From Pseudomonas sp. VD-NE ins (GTDB lineage Bacteria; Pseudomonadota; Gammaproteobacteria; Pseudomonadales; Pseudomonadaceae), in NCBI RefSeq assembly GCF_031882575.1, contig NZ_CP134772.1, positions 6,421,001 to 6,485,000 on the forward strand: a stretch of DNA of 64,000 nt, given 5' to 3'. The first letter of the stretch is position 1. Every line of letters starts with the position of its first letter. Both the position numbers and the translations under genes were made by a program. The notes under the pieces were generated by a model, which was given only the letters and a program-made list of their open reading frames with translations, did no database searches and was not told the origin of the DNA. Of this stretch, positions 1 to 8,982 are shown piece after piece.

Positions 1-1
1 C

Positions 2-244
2 AGCCGCCCACAGGGCAGCTTCATGTTGTGGGTGGAATTACCGGAAGGTTTCGACACGCTGAAACTGAATCGTGCGCTGCTCGACCAAGGCGTACAGATT
101 GCCGTCGGCAGCATCTTTTCCGCCTCAGGCAAATACCGCAATTGCCTGCGGATGAACTACGCTGCCAAACCGACAGCGCAGATCGAAGAGGCAGTGCGCA
201 AGGTCGGCGCGACGGCAATCAGATTATTGGCCGAAGCCGACTGA
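2..244 (+). CDS. MocR/PdxR-type PLP-dependent regulator, C-terminal fragment
   Basis: Only the last 80 residues are present; the gene begins before the window. The frame is open from base 2, reads RPQGSFMLWVELPEG and ends at a TGA at 242-244. RPxGGxxLWVELP and the following GVxIxPGxxF-like stretch (here VQIAVGSIFSASGKYRNCLRM) are typical of the C-terminal small domain of fold-type I aminotransferases, as fused to GntR DNA-binding domains in MocR regulators. The N-terminal winged helix cannot be seen, so a plain aminotransferase is not excluded. The fold assignment is firm; the regulator assignment is inferred from family resemblance. Confidence 0.7.
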   Translation, partial: SRPQGSFMLWVELPEGFDTLKLNRALLDQGVQIAVGSIFSASGKYRNCLRMNYAAKPTAQIEEAVRKVGATAIRLLAEAD

Positions 245-304
245 CTTTTTTCCAGAGAACCGCGTCCATATGCCGACCCTTGCCGCCAACCGGAATGATC
301 CTAC

Positions 305-1873
305 GTGAGCTTCAGACAGCCCCTACTCGCTTTGCTGTTACTCGCCTCATTCCTGAGCGGCTGTGCCAGTCTCGATGTTCCGCGTGAGCCCAGTCAGGCG
401 CTGCCAGCATCCGATTCCAGCTTCGGCCGTTCGATTCAGGCGCAAGCGGCGCCCTATCAAGGCCGCTCGGGTTTTCGCCTGCTGTCCAACAGCAGCGAGG
501 CATTCACCGCTCGCGCCGAACTGATCCGCAACGCCCAGACCAGTCTCGATCTGCAGTACTACATCGTCCACGACGGCATCAGCACGCGGATGCTGGTGGA
601 GGAACTGCTCAAGGCTGCCGACCGTGGCGTGCGTGTGCGCATCCTGCTCGATGACACCACCAGCGATGGCCTCGACCAGATCATCGCGACACTGGCGGCG
701 CATCCGCAAATTCAGATCCGTCTGTTCAACCCGCTGCATCTGGGCCGCAGCACTGGCATCACCCGCGCGGCGGGGCGCTTGTTCAATCTGTCGCTGCAGC
801 ACCGGCGCATGCACAACAAGCTGTGGCTGGCGGATAACAGCGTGGCCATCGTCGGCGGACGCAACTTGGGCGATGAGTATTTCGACGCCGAGCCGAACCT
901 GAATTTCACCGACATCGACATGCTCAGCGTCGGGCCGGTGGCCGAGCAACTCGGGCACAGTTTCGATCAGTACTGGAACAGCGCCCTGAGCAAGCCGATC
1001 GACGAATTCCTCTCCAGCCAACCGACCGCCAAGGACCTGGAGAACACTCGCACACGTCTGGAAGAATCACTGGAAGACACCCGCAAACAGAATCACGCGC
1101 TGTACCAGCAGTTGATGACATTCAAGACCGCGCCGCGCATGGACATCTGGCGCAAAGAGCTGATCTGGGCGTGGAATCAGGCGCTGTGGGATGCGCCGAG
1201 CAAAGTGCTGGCCAAGGGCGAGCCGGATCCGCAATTGCTGCTGACCACGCAACTGGCACCCGAGCTCAGAGGCGTGAGCAAAGAGTTGATCATGATTTCG
1301 GCGTACTTCGTGCCCGGCCAACCGGGGCTGGTGTACTTGACCGGGCGCGCCGATGCAGGGGTTGCGGTGAGCCTGCTGACCAACGCGCTGGAAGCCACCG
1401 ACGTGCCGGCGGTGCACGGCGGCTATGCGCCGTATCGCAAAGCGTTGCTCGAGCATGGCGTGAAGCTGTATGAACTGCGCCGCCAGCCTGGGGATAACTA
1501 TGGCAGCGGCCCGCATGTGTTTTACAGCAAGTCGTTTCGCGGTTCCGATTCAAGCCTGCACAGCAAGGCGATGATCTTTGATCGGCAGAAGTCGTTTATC
1601 GGCTCGTTCAACTTCGACCCGCGCTCGGTTTTGTGGAACACCGAAGTCGGGGTCTTGGTGGACAGCCCCGAGCTGGCCGAACATGTTCGCGAACTGGCCT
1701 TGCAAGGCATGGCGCCGGCGCTGAGTTACCAGGCGAAATTGCAGGATGGCCAGATCGTTTGGGTCACCGAAGACAACGGGCAGATGCATACGCTGAGCAA
1801 AGAGCCGGGGAGTTGGTGGCGGCGGTTCAATGCGTGGTTCAGCACCACTGTCGGCCTTGAACGAATGCTTTGA
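305..1873 (+). CDS. Phospholipase D-family lipoprotein
   Basis: Predicted envelope lipoprotein of 522 aa with two HKD phosphodiesterase motifs. It starts at GTG 305, followed by a short hydrophobic signal with lipobox LSGC (Cys near residue 20). The first catalytic motif, HNKLWLAD, lies around residue 170 and is followed by GGRNLGDEYFD. The second, HSKAMIFD, lies around residue 420 and is followed by SFNFDPRS. Spacing and length fit the cardiolipin-synthase-like or phospholipase D-like proteins of proteobacteria. The substrate could be phospholipid; this cannot be decided from sequence. The gene stands alone, with a REP pair between it and the convergent transporter gene that probably also ends transcription. 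Confidence 0.88.
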   Translation: MSFRQPLLALLLLASFLSGCASLDVPREPSQALPASDSSFGRSIQAQAAPYQGRSGFRLLSNSSEAFTARAELIRNAQTSLDLQYYIVHDGISTRMLVEELLKAADRGVRVRILLDDTTSDGLDQIIATLAAHPQIQIRLFNPLHLGRSTGITRAAGRLFNLSLQHRRMHNKLWLADNSVAIVGGRNLGDEYFDAEPNLNFTDIDMLSVGPVAEQLGHSFDQYWNSALSKPIDEFLSSQPTAKDLENTRTRLEESLEDTRKQNHALYQQLMTFKTAPRMDIWRKELIWAWNQALWDAPSKVLAKGEPDPQLLLTTQLAPELRGVSKELIMISAYFVPGQPGLVYLTGRADAGVAVSLLTNALEATDVPAVHGGYAPYRKALLEHGVKLYELRRQPGDNYGSGPHVFYSKSFRGSDSSLHSKAMIFDRQKSFIGSFNFDPRSVLWNTEVGVLVDSPELAEHVRELALQGMAPALSYQAKLQDGQIVWVTEDNGQMHTLSKEPGSWWRRFNAWFSTTVGLERML

Positions 1874-1878
1874 AAAGC

Positions 1879-1956
1879 AAAAGATCGCAGCCTTCGGCAG
1901 CTCCTACAGTTGAAATGCATTCCTCCTGTAGGAGCTGCCGAAGGCTGCGATCTTTT
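1879..1956. repeat. REPIN, class A (inverted REP pair)
   Basis: Two 31-nt arms at 1879-1909 and 1926-1956 are exact reverse complements around a 16-nt spacer. Each arm contains the core GTAGGAGCTGCCGAAGGCTG or its complement. The same element recurs at 10665, 13296 and 14705, with a single copy at 33511. It fills the gap between two convergent genes and may act as a transcription stop. Confidence 0.9.
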
Positions 1957-1960
1957 GATG

Positions 1961-3106
1961 TTAGGCAGGCACGGTCACTGGGCCAAACGCACCCTGACGC
2001 AAAAGAAGCAGAACCAACCCAAACGCCCCAATCGCCATCAACAACGGCAACGCATGCCCACTGATCCACTGGCTGCCCGCCCCGGCCGCGAGCGGCCCGA
2101 CCAGACATCCCACGCCCCACAGCTGCGCAATATGCGCATTCGCCCGCACCAGTGCATCGTCACGATAACGCTCGCCAATCAGGATCAATGACAGGGTGAA
2201 AAGTCCGCCGGCACTCGCCCCGAACAACACCCAAAGCGGCCAGATCAGCAGCGTATCGAGCAGCAGCGGAATCGCCAGGCTCGACAGCATCAACACCAGC
2301 GCACAACCGGCGAACAACGTACGCCGCGACAGGTAATCAGCCAACGCGCCGATCGGCAATTGCAGCAGCGCATCGCCCACCACCACCGTGCTGACCATCG
2401 CCAGTGCAATCTCGGCGGTAAAACCCTGCTGCAGGCAATACACCGGCAGCAGCGTCAGGATCATCGCCTCGAACGCGGCGAACAATGAAACTGCCCAGGC
2501 AATCGCTGGCAGCTCACGAGCGAATCCCCACAGGTCACGGAACGTTACGCTGCTCGCTTCGCTGCTTGGTGCACCGCTGCGGCCCAGCAGCAACAAGGGC
2601 GAAACCAGCAGCAGGCCGACACCGACCCAAAAGCCGTAATCATGCTCGGTACCCAGCGCACCCAGCAGTAACGGGCCTGAGAGCTGGCTCAACGCATAGC
2701 TGCTGCCATACAGCGCCACCAATCGTCCGCGCCAGTTCTCGACCACCAGTTGATTGATCCAGCTCTCGCCGAGGATGAACACGATGGTCAGGATCACACC
2801 GATCATCAGCCGCAATACCAGCCAGATCGGATAGCTCGGCAGCAACGCCAACAAGCCAATCGACAGCGCTCCAGCCCACAGACACAGGCGCATCAGGTTG
2901 GCCGTGCCGAAGCGCGCGGCCAGATGACTGGAAATCTTCGCGCCCAACAACACGCCAATCGCTGGCATCGCCGCCATCACGCCAATGGCGAAGGAGCCAT
3001 AACCCCAACCCTCCAGACGCAACGACACCAACGGCATGCTGACCCCCAGGGCCAGACCGACACTCAAGACAGACGCCAACACGGCGAAATACGTCGCCCA
3101 CCGCAT
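1961..3106 (-). CDS. Major facilitator superfamily transporter
   Basis: Inner-membrane permease of 381 aa with about twelve hydrophobic segments. The loop between segments 2 and 3 reads KISSHLAARFGTANLMRLC, a degenerate form of the MFS signature. The MxMPLVSLRLEGWGYGSFAIG start resembles the YcaD-like subgroup. The substrate is unknown. ATG 3106 is the likely start. It converges with the phospholipase-like gene and has a REPIN upstream. Confidence 0.85.
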   Translation of the reverse strand: MRWATYFAVLASVLSVGLALGVSMPLVSLRLEGWGYGSFAIGVMAAMPAIGVLLGAKISSHLAARFGTANLMRLCLWAGALSIGLLALLPSYPIWLVLRLMIGVILTIVFILGESWINQLVVENWRGRLVALYGSSYALSQLSGPLLLGALGTEHDYGFWVGVGLLLVSPLLLLGRSGAPSSEASSVTFRDLWGFARELPAIAWAVSLFAAFEAMILTLLPVYCLQQGFTAEIALAMVSTVVVGDALLQLPIGALADYLSRRTLFAGCALVLMLSSLAIPLLLDTLLIWPLWVLFGASAGGLFTLSLILIGERYRDDALVRANAHIAQLWGVGCLVGPLAAGAGSQWISGHALPLLMAIGAFGLVLLLLRQGAFGPVTVPA

Positions 3107-3154
3107 ATTCCACGCTCCTGTGGATAATTATTTTTAGAAGCCACATCAAACAAA

Positions 3155-3244
3155 TGTGGGAGCGAGCCTGCTCGCGAAAGCGGTTTCACATTCAGCACAG
3201 GGGCTGACTGATACACCGCTTTCGCGAGCAAGCTCGCTCCCACA
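3155..3244. repeat. REPIN, class B
   Basis: Inverted pair with arms at 3155-3183 and 3216-3244, core GGGAGCGAGCCTGCTCGCG, one mismatch between the arms. Other copies lie at 8059 and 24686, with a half copy at 32785. It sits between the divergently placed MFS gene start and the dehydrogenase stop. Confidence 0.88.
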
Positions 3245-3298
3245 GGGGATCTGCTTCGTCTGGAGGATCTGCTCTCGCGAACAGCCCCTCCTAACGGC

Positions 3299-4792
3299 TT
3301 ACAGCTTGATCCACGTCGCCTTCAGCTCGGTGTACTTGTCGAACGCGTGCAGCGACTTGTCACGGCCGTTGCCCGATTGCTTGAAGCCGCCAAACGGTGC
3401 GGTCATGTCACCACCATCGTATTGGTTGACCCACACGCTGCCGGCACGCAGGGCCTTGGCGGTCAGATGCGCCTTGGAGATGTCTTGCGTCCAGACTGCT
3501 GCGGCCAGGCCGTACGGCGTGTCGTTGGCGATCTGGATCGCTTCCTCAGCGGTATCGAAAGCGATGACCGACAGCACCGGGCCGAAGATCTCTTCCTGAG
3601 CGATCTTCATCGCGTTGCTCACGCCGTCGAAAATCGTCGGTTCAACATAGGTGCCGCCGGTTTCCTGCAGAATGCGTTTGCCGCCGGCGACCAGTTTGGC
3701 GCCATCGCTGTGGCCGGACTCGATGTACGACAGCACAGTGTTCATCTGCTGCGTATCGACCAGTGCACCAACGTTGGTGGCCGGATCCAGCGGGTTGCCC
3801 GGCTTCCAGGCTTTCAACGCCTCGATCACCATCGGCAGGAATGTGTCCTTGATCGAACGCTCGACCAGCAGACGCGAACCGGCGGTGCACACTTCGCCCT
3901 GGTTGAAGGCGATGGCGCTGGCCGCTGATTCGGCAGCGGCTTGCAAGTCCGGCGCATCGGCAAAGACGATGTTCGGGCTCTTGCCGCCGGCTTCGAGCCA
4001 GACGCGTTTCATGTTCGATTCGCCGGAGTAGATCATCAGTTGCTTGGCGATCTTGGTCGAACCGGTGAACACCAGCGTGTCGACATCGTTGTGCAGGGCC
4101 AGCGCCTTGCCAACGGTGTGGCCGTAGCCCGGCAGCACGTTGAGCACGCCTTTCGGGATACCGGCTTCAACGGCCAGCGCAGCGATGCGGATGGCGGTCA
4201 GCGGGGATTTTTCCGATGGTTTGAGGATCACCGAGTTACCGGTCGACAGCGCCGGGCCGAGTTTCCAGCAAGCCATCATCAACGGGAAGTTCCACGGCAC
4301 GATGGCGCCGACCACACCGACTGGCTCGCGGGTAACCAGACCCAATTGATCGTGCGGCGTAGCGGCCACTTCGTCGTAGATCTTGTCGATCGCTTCACCG
4401 CTCCAGCTCAGCGCTTGCGCCGCGCCCGGGACGTCGATATACAGCGAATCGCTGATCGGCTTGCCCATGTCGAGGGTTTCGAGCAGGGCCAGTTCTTCGG
4501 CGTGCTGCTTGAGCAGGCCGGCAAAACGGATCATGGTGGCTTTGCGTTTGGTCGGCGCCAGGCGCGACCAGACGCCGGAATTGAACGTGGCGCGGGCATT
4601 TTCCACGGCGCGCTGGGCGTCAGCGGCGTCACAGCTGGCGATCTTGCCGAGCAGACGGCCATCGACCGGGCTGATGCACTCGAAGGTCTCGCCGGAGACC
4701 GCGTCGGTGTATTCGCCATTGAGGTAGGCGCGGCCTTCGATTTTCAGGTCGCGGGCGCGTTGTTCCCAGTCGGCACGAGTCAGGGTGGTCAT
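3299..4792 (-). CDS. kauB: Aldehyde dehydrogenase, guanidinobutyraldehyde / gamma-Glu-GABA-aldehyde type
   Basis: NAD(P)-dependent aldehyde dehydrogenase of 497 aa, probably oxidising the aldehydes formed from agmatine, putrescine or 2-ketoarginine. Visible are the cofactor region PWNFPLMMACWKLGPAL, the general base in WLEAGGKSPN and the catalytic cysteine in FNQGEVCTAGSRL (near residue 300). ATG 4792 is chosen because GGAGG precedes it and because MTTLTRADWEQRA matches known KauB/PuuC N-termini; an in-frame ATG at 4897 lacks such support. In P. aeruginosa, kauB also lies near rpmG (from memory). The substrate is inferred from family resemblance. Confidence 0.85.
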   Translation of the reverse strand: MTTLTRADWEQRARDLKIEGRAYLNGEYTDAVSGETFECISPVDGRLLGKIASCDAADAQRAVENARATFNSGVWSRLAPTKRKATMIRFAGLLKQHAEELALLETLDMGKPISDSLYIDVPGAAQALSWSGEAIDKIYDEVAATPHDQLGLVTREPVGVVGAIVPWNFPLMMACWKLGPALSTGNSVILKPSEKSPLTAIRIAALAVEAGIPKGVLNVLPGYGHTVGKALALHNDVDTLVFTGSTKIAKQLMIYSGESNMKRVWLEAGGKSPNIVFADAPDLQAAAESAASAIAFNQGEVCTAGSRLLVERSIKDTFLPMVIEALKAWKPGNPLDPATNVGALVDTQQMNTVLSYIESGHSDGAKLVAGGKRILQETGGTYVEPTIFDGVSNAMKIAQEEIFGPVLSVIAFDTAEEAIQIANDTPYGLAAAVWTQDISKAHLTAKALRAGSVWVNQYDGGDMTAPFGGFKQSGNGRDKSLHAFDKYTELKATWIKL

Positions 4793-4962
4793 TTCGAGTG
4801 TCCTCCGCTTGTTGAATACGAGCGCCGCGCGATCTTCGCCAGCGTCCTCAAGAATTCTGCCCGGCCAGCCGGTTTTTCGGCCAGAGGCACCCGCCACCCT
4901 AAACCAGCGGCCGGGGTTGTTTCAATATATTTGACATAAGGTGGTCTTACGGCCTTGCGGTG

Positions 4963-4976
4963 TTGATTTTAATCAA
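4963..4976. promoter_or_regulatory. Anr/FNR-type operator (TTGAT-N4-ATCAA)
   Basis: TTGATTTTAATCAA is an exact match to the FNR/Anr consensus, with perfect half sites and a 4-nt centre. Its centre is about 62 nt upstream of the cupin ATG at 5032. It lies in the divergent region between kauB and the cupin gene, so it could act on either. No convincing -10 box sits at the ideal distance, so the activation position is uncertain. Confidence 0.6.
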
Positions 4977-5031
4977 CATAGACTTTGGCCCTTTCCAGCC
5001 AATCGCGCCGTATTCACGGGGGATAACAACA

Positions 5032-5394
5032 ATGAACATCCAGAACGTCGTCGACATCAGCCTGACCAGCAGCGAAGCCGAACGCTATCGTCCGGACCCG
5101 GCCAAAGTGCTTAAGGGTGATCCTGAACAAGCGGTGTTCCATCAATACGACAGCCCGTGTGGGCAGATGGGCGTTGGCGTTTGGGAAGGTGCGGTGGGGC
5201 AATGGACGGTGAACTACACCGAGCATGAGTACTGCGAGATCTTGCAGGGCGTTTCGGTGCTGCGTGACAGCGATGGTAACGCCAAGACGTTGCGTGTGGG
5301 CGACCGGTTTGTGATTCCGGCGGGTTTCCGCGGCACCTGGGAAGTACTGGAGGCTTGCCGCAAGGTCTATGTGATCTTCGAACAGAAGGCTTGA
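5032..5394 (+). CDS. Cupin-domain protein
   Basis: Small cytoplasmic cupin of 120 aa. The two cupin motifs are recognisable: TVNYTEHEYCEILQGVSVL and TLRVGDRFVIPAGFRGTWEVLE. The first resembles the EutQ/DUF861 subgroup, in which Glu, rather than the full His set, is retained. ATG 5032 follows GGGGGATAACAAC, a good ribosome site; an earlier ATG at 4960 would put coding sequence across the Anr-type box. The ligand is unknown. The gene is divergent from kauB, and in P. aeruginosa a similar small gene lies between kauB and rpmG (from memory). Confidence 0.8.
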   Translation: MNIQNVVDISLTSSEAERYRPDPAKVLKGDPEQAVFHQYDSPCGQMGVGVWEGAVGQWTVNYTEHEYCEILQGVSVLRDSDGNAKTLRVGDRFVIPAGFRGTWEVLEACRKVYVIFEQKA

Positions 5395-5414
5395 GGATCT
5401 TTGCTGGCTGATCC

Positions 5415-5516
5415 GGCCCTATCGCTGGCAAGCCAGCTCCCACAGGGGTAATTGGTGTTCACAAAATTGTGTTCAACACAAAAACCTGTGGGAGCTGGCT
5501 TGCCAGCGATGAGGCC
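5415..5516. repeat. REPIN, class C
   Basis: Inverted pair with arms at 5415-5446 and 5485-5516, core GGGAGCTGGCTTGCCAGCG, nearly exact. A second copy lies at 27989-28083 after tonB. It is placed between the cupin stop and the rpmG terminator. Confidence 0.88.
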
Positions 5517-5546
5517 AGACCAGACACCGCACAAATCAGAGGCAAC

Positions 5547-5581
5547 AAAAAAGGCCCGTATCGTGAGATACGGGCCTTTTT
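5547..5581. terminator. Bidirectional rho-independent terminator
   Basis: Stem GGCCCGTATC / GATACGGGCC with a GTGA-type loop, flanked by A6 on one side and T5 on the other. It lies just beyond the rpmG stop (minus strand) and also downstream of the cupin gene (plus strand). Confidence 0.92.
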
Positions 5582-5601
5582 CGTAAGTCGGGAAAAATCA
5601 A

Positions 5602-5757
5602 TTACTTGATTTTGCCTTCCTTGTAGATCACGTGCTTGCGAACAACCGGATCATATTTCTTGATCTCGATTTTGTCCGGGGTAGTACGCTTGTTCTTGTC
5701 GGTAGTGTAGAAGTGACCAGTACCGGCGCTCGAGATCAAACGAATCAATTCACGCAT
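5602..5757 (-). CDS. rpmG: 50S ribosomal protein L33
   Basis: The 51-aa product begins [19 protein letters not shown] and ends YKEGKIK, a standard L33 of the type without zinc-binding cysteines. It is the second gene of the rpmB-rpmG operon, 11 nt downstream of rpmB, and is followed by a strong terminator. Start ATG is at 5755-5757. Confidence 0.97.
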   Translation of the reverse strand: MRELIRLISSAGTGHFYTTDKNKRTTPDKIEIKKYDPVVRKHVIYKEGKIK

Positions 5758-5768
5758 GATTAGCTCCC

Positions 5769-6002
5769 TTAAATCTTGCCATCGCGGCGAAGTTCGGCGA
5801 GCACGACAGTGATGCCACGCTTGTCGATGATACGCATGCCTTTGGCAGATACGCGCAGACGCACAAAACGTTTCTCTTCTTCAACCCAGAAGCGGTGATG
5901 CTGCAGGTTCGGCAGGAAACGACGACGGGTTTTGTTGTTTGCGTGGGAAATGTTATTCCCAGTCACCGGACCCTTACCGGTAACTTGACATACTCTCGAC
6001 AT
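5769..6002 (-). CDS. rpmB: 50S ribosomal protein L28
   Basis: L28 of 77 aa, starting [20 protein letters not shown] and ending in ELRRDGKI, the full family length. It is the first gene of the rpmB-rpmG operon. A likely sigma-70 promoter and a leader of about 140 nt lie upstream. Confidence 0.97.
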   Translation of the reverse strand: MSRVCQVTGKGPVTGNNISHANNKTRRRFLPNLQHHRFWVEEEKRFVRLRVSAKGMRIIDKRGITVVLAELRRDGKI

Positions 6003-6450
6003 GCCTCAGCCCTCTAAAACCACATGCCCAACCCGGCATGGGTTGGCCGCTTAATCTCTCAGTCATTTGGCGCCAGGCGCCGCGTTTCTTTAGAGGTCTT
6101 ACCGGCTACACCTACAGTGAAGGAACCGGGCCCCTAGAAAAGAGCGCTGCTTTATACCAGAAAGACCGGGGTGCAACAACATTCGGTGTGCAATCAATCG
6201 GTAAAAAGGCGTTTTTTTGGCCTGCGGACGCTTTGGATAAAGGCTGGCATCGATTTTTACCACTCGTCGCAGAAAACCGCTCTTGCAGACGATCCAGACT
6301 TTTTGCCGCGCACCGCGGTCTGAAAAACGGCCATCACTGTGCCCCGAAAATGCAAAAAGGGGATAGTCATTTGTAATCCAGACCACTAGGGTAGGCCTTT
6401 TCCAGACTGCACTTGCAGATGGGCCTTCGATCTGTAAAAGGAAACCGACC
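6003..6450. promoter_or_regulatory. rpmBG promoter and structured leader; otherwise no gene
   Basis: This 448-base gap lies between divergent genes. On the minus strand, -35 TTGTTG (6174-6179) and -10 TATAAA (6151-6156) are 17 nt apart, a good sigma-70 promoter for rpmB. The resulting leader of about 140 nt contains two palindromes, CCAACCC/GGGTTGG at 6028-6046 and GGCGCC-A-GGCGCC at 6069-6081. The rest (about 6180-6440) should hold the promoter of the dipeptide-binding protein, but I see no convincing boxes there. Confidence 0.55.
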
Positions 6451-8037
6451 ATGCGCCTCGCTGCCCTACCCCTGTTGCTCGCCCCGCTCCTGCTGAGCCC
6501 TCTGGCCCAGGCCGCCGCGCTGAGCGTCTGCACCGAGGCCAGCCCTGAAGGGTTCGACGTGGTGCAATACAACTCGCTGACCACCACCAACGCCTCGGCC
6601 GACGTGCTGATGAACCGTCTGGTGGATTTCGACACCGCCAGCGGCAAAGTCGTGCCAAGCCTGGCCGAAAGCTGGGAAGTCAGCACCGATGGCCTGACGT
6701 ACGTCTTCAAGCTACACCCACAGGTGAAGTTTCATACGACTGATTACTTCAAGCCGAGCCGCGAGCTGACTGCTGAAGACGTCAAATTCAGCTTCGACCG
6801 CATGCTCGACCCGGCCAACCCGTGGCACAAGGTTGCTCAAAGCGGCTTCCCCCATGCGCAATCAATGCAGTTGCCAGCGCTGATCAAGAAGATCGACGCC
6901 CTCGATCCGCTGACCGTGCGTTTCACCCTTGATCACCCGGATTCGACCTTCCTGGCGACTCTGAGCATGGGCTTCGCTTCGATCTACTCCGCCGAATACG
7001 CCGACAAACTGATGAAGGCCGGCGCGACGGACAAGCTCAACAGCCAGCCGATCGGTACCGGCCCGTTCGTGTTCAACCGTTTCCAGAAAGACGCAGCGAT
7101 TCGTTACAAGGCCAACCCGGATTACTTCGGTGGCAAACCTGCGGTGGATCCGTTGATCTTCGCCATCACCCCGGACGCCAACGTGCGCCTGCAAAAGCTG
7201 CGACGCAATGAATGCCAGATCGCCCTGTCGCCGAAACCACTCGACGTACAGGCTGCGCTGAAAGAGCCGACGCTGAAAGTCGAAAAGACTGACGCCTTCA
7301 TGACCGCTTTCGTTGGCATCAACAGCCAGCATCCGCCACTGGACAAGCCGGAAGTACGTCAGGCGATCAACCTGGCCTTCGACAAGGCCAACTACGTCAA
7401 GGCCGTGTTCGAAGACACTGCAGAAGCCGCCAACGGCCCTTACCCGCCGAACACCTGGAGCTACGCGAAGAGCCTGCCGGGTTACCCGCACGATGTCGCC
7501 AAAGCCAAGGCGCTGCTGGCCAAGGCCGGATTGAAGGACGGCTTCCAGACCACGATCTGGACACGCCCGTCGGGCAGCCTGCTTAACCCGAATCCAAGTC
7601 TTGGTGCACAAATGCTGCAATCGGATCTGGCGGAAATCGGCATTCAGGCGGAAATCCGTGTGATCGAGTGGGGTGAATTGATTCGTCGCGCCAAGGCCGG
7701 AGAACATGACCTGTTGTTCATGGGCTGGGCGGGTGACAACGGCGACCCGGATAACTTCCTCACGCCGCAGTTCTCCTGCGCGGCAGTCAAGTCAGGGACC
7801 AACTTCGCCCGTTATTGCAACGCCGACCTGGACAAGCTGATCAGCGCCGGCAAGACCACCAGCGAACAAGGCGTGCGCACCAAGCTGTATGAACAGGCGC
7901 AGGCGCAGATTCAGCAGCAGGCGTTGTGGTTGCCGCTGGCGCATCCGACGGCCTACGCACTGACGCGTAAAGACGTGCAGGGTTACTTGGTAAGCCCGTT
8001 TGGCCGGCAGGACTATTCCAAGGTCAACCTCAAATAA
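6451..8037 (+). CDS. Dipeptide/oligopeptide ABC transporter substrate-binding protein
   Basis: Periplasmic solute-binding protein of 528 aa, family SBP_bac_5 (DppA/OppA-like). A signal peptide ends at LAQA around residue 22. Family landmarks include the early cluster region LVDFDTASGKVVPSLAESW and the binding-lobe stretch RQAINLAFDKANYVKAVF. It lies alone, with no permease or ATPase genes next to it, so it must share a transporter encoded elsewhere. A REPIN follows. P. aeruginosa has an equivalent binding protein at this position (from memory). The peptide class bound is not determinable. Confidence 0.88.
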   Translation: MRLAALPLLLAPLLLSPLAQAAALSVCTEASPEGFDVVQYNSLTTTNASADVLMNRLVDFDTASGKVVPSLAESWEVSTDGLTYVFKLHPQVKFHTTDYFKPSRELTAEDVKFSFDRMLDPANPWHKVAQSGFPHAQSMQLPALIKKIDALDPLTVRFTLDHPDSTFLATLSMGFASIYSAEYADKLMKAGATDKLNSQPIGTGPFVFNRFQKDAAIRYKANPDYFGGKPAVDPLIFAITPDANVRLQKLRRNECQIALSPKPLDVQAALKEPTLKVEKTDAFMTAFVGINSQHPPLDKPEVRQAINLAFDKANYVKAVFEDTAEAANGPYPPNTWSYAKSLPGYPHDVAKAKALLAKAGLKDGFQTTIWTRPSGSLLNPNPSLGAQMLQSDLAEIGIQAEIRVIEWGELIRRAKAGEHDLLFMGWAGDNGDPDNFLTPQFSCAAVKSGTNFARYCNADLDKLISAGKTTSEQGVRTKLYEQAQAQIQQQALWLPLAHPTAYALTRKDVQGYLVSPFGRQDYSKVNLK

Positions 8038-8058
8038 CCTTGCTTGCATAGTTCCCAA

Positions 8059-8147
8059 TGTGGGAGCGAGCCTGCTCGCGAAAGCGGTCCGTCAGTAACA
8101 AAAATGCTGACTGGCACACCGCCTTCGCGAGCAGGCTCGCTCCCACA
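8059..8147. repeat. REPIN, class B
   Basis: Inverted pair, arms 8059-8087 and 8119-8147, the same core as at 3155. It lies between convergent genes (binding protein and radC). Confidence 0.88.
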
Positions 8148-8172
8148 GGGGTTTAGCGTTTGTCCCTGAGAA

Positions 8173-8847
8173 CTACATCCAGCCACACTCCGCCATCGAT
8201 AGCGGCTCTCCGTCACCGACGATGAAGTGATCCAGCACTCGCACATCAATCAGCTCCAGCGCCTTTTGCAGGCGCTTGGTCAGCAGCCGATCTGCCTGAC
8301 TTGGGTCAGTGTTCCCTGATGGATGGTTGTGACACAGGATCAACGCTGCCGCATTATTGGCCAAACATCGCTTCACAACCTCGCGCGGATGCACGCTGGT
8401 GTTGTCGATGGAACCGCGAAACAGTATCTCGAAATTCAGTACTTGATGTTTGGAGTCGAGAAACAGGCAACCAAACACCTCATGCGGTTCGTGACGCAGC
8501 ATCGACTTCAGATAATCGCGAACGACCTGAGGGTTTTCCAGGGCTGGTTTCTGCCGTGATTTCTCAGCCAGATGCCGCCTGTTCATTTCCTGAGCAGCTT
8601 GCAGTTGCGCAAACTTCGCCGGCCCAAGCCCCAATTGTTTGCTGAATGCGTCCTGATCGGCCTCAAGCAGCAAACGCAGGCTGCCGAATTGAGTCAACAG
8701 GTTGCGCGCCAAGTCCACAGCACTGAGTCCGGGCAAGCCAGTACGAAGAAAAATCGCCAATAACTCAGCGTCCGAAAGGCTCGCTGCCCCGTGCTCCAAT
8801 AACCTTTCCCGCGGCCGTTCCGCCGCAGGCCAATCACGAATACTCAT
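8173..8847 (-). CDS. radC: RadC family JAB/MPN protein
   Basis: Protein of 224 aa with an N-terminal helix-hairpin-helix-like region ([15 protein letters not shown]) and a C-terminal JAMM metalloprotease fold with the metal motif [14 protein letters not shown]. Despite the name, a DNA-repair role is not established for the family. ATG 8847 ([16 protein letters not shown]) fits relatives better than ATG 8853. It is divergent from coaBC, as in other pseudomonads. Confidence 0.92.
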   Translation of the reverse strand: MSIRDWPAAERPRERLLEHGAASLSDAELLAIFLRTGLPGLSAVDLARNLLTQFGSLRLLLEADQDAFSKQLGLGPAKFAQLQAAQEMNRRHLAEKSRQKPALENPQVVRDYLKSMLRHEPHEVFGCLFLDSKHQVLNFEILFRGSIDNTSVHPREVVKRCLANNAAALILCHNHPSGNTDPSQADRLLTKRLQKALELIDVRVLDHFIVGDGEPLSMAECGWM

Positions 8848-8982
8848 ACACATTCCCTGTCTGTGAGCGCCGCTGTTCCGTAGCGGTCGCTGTGATATCT
8901 TAGCCCATCTTTTTTGCGGGCGAATTCACCCTGGGGAGGGGGTTTCGCCACGTATGTCACCCACGAAATGAAAGGCAGACCT

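Noticed and set aside
8914..8982. N-terminal extension of CoaBC from ATG 8914
   Set aside because: Residues before MQRLYRKR do not resemble the family, and the 8983 start has the proper signal.
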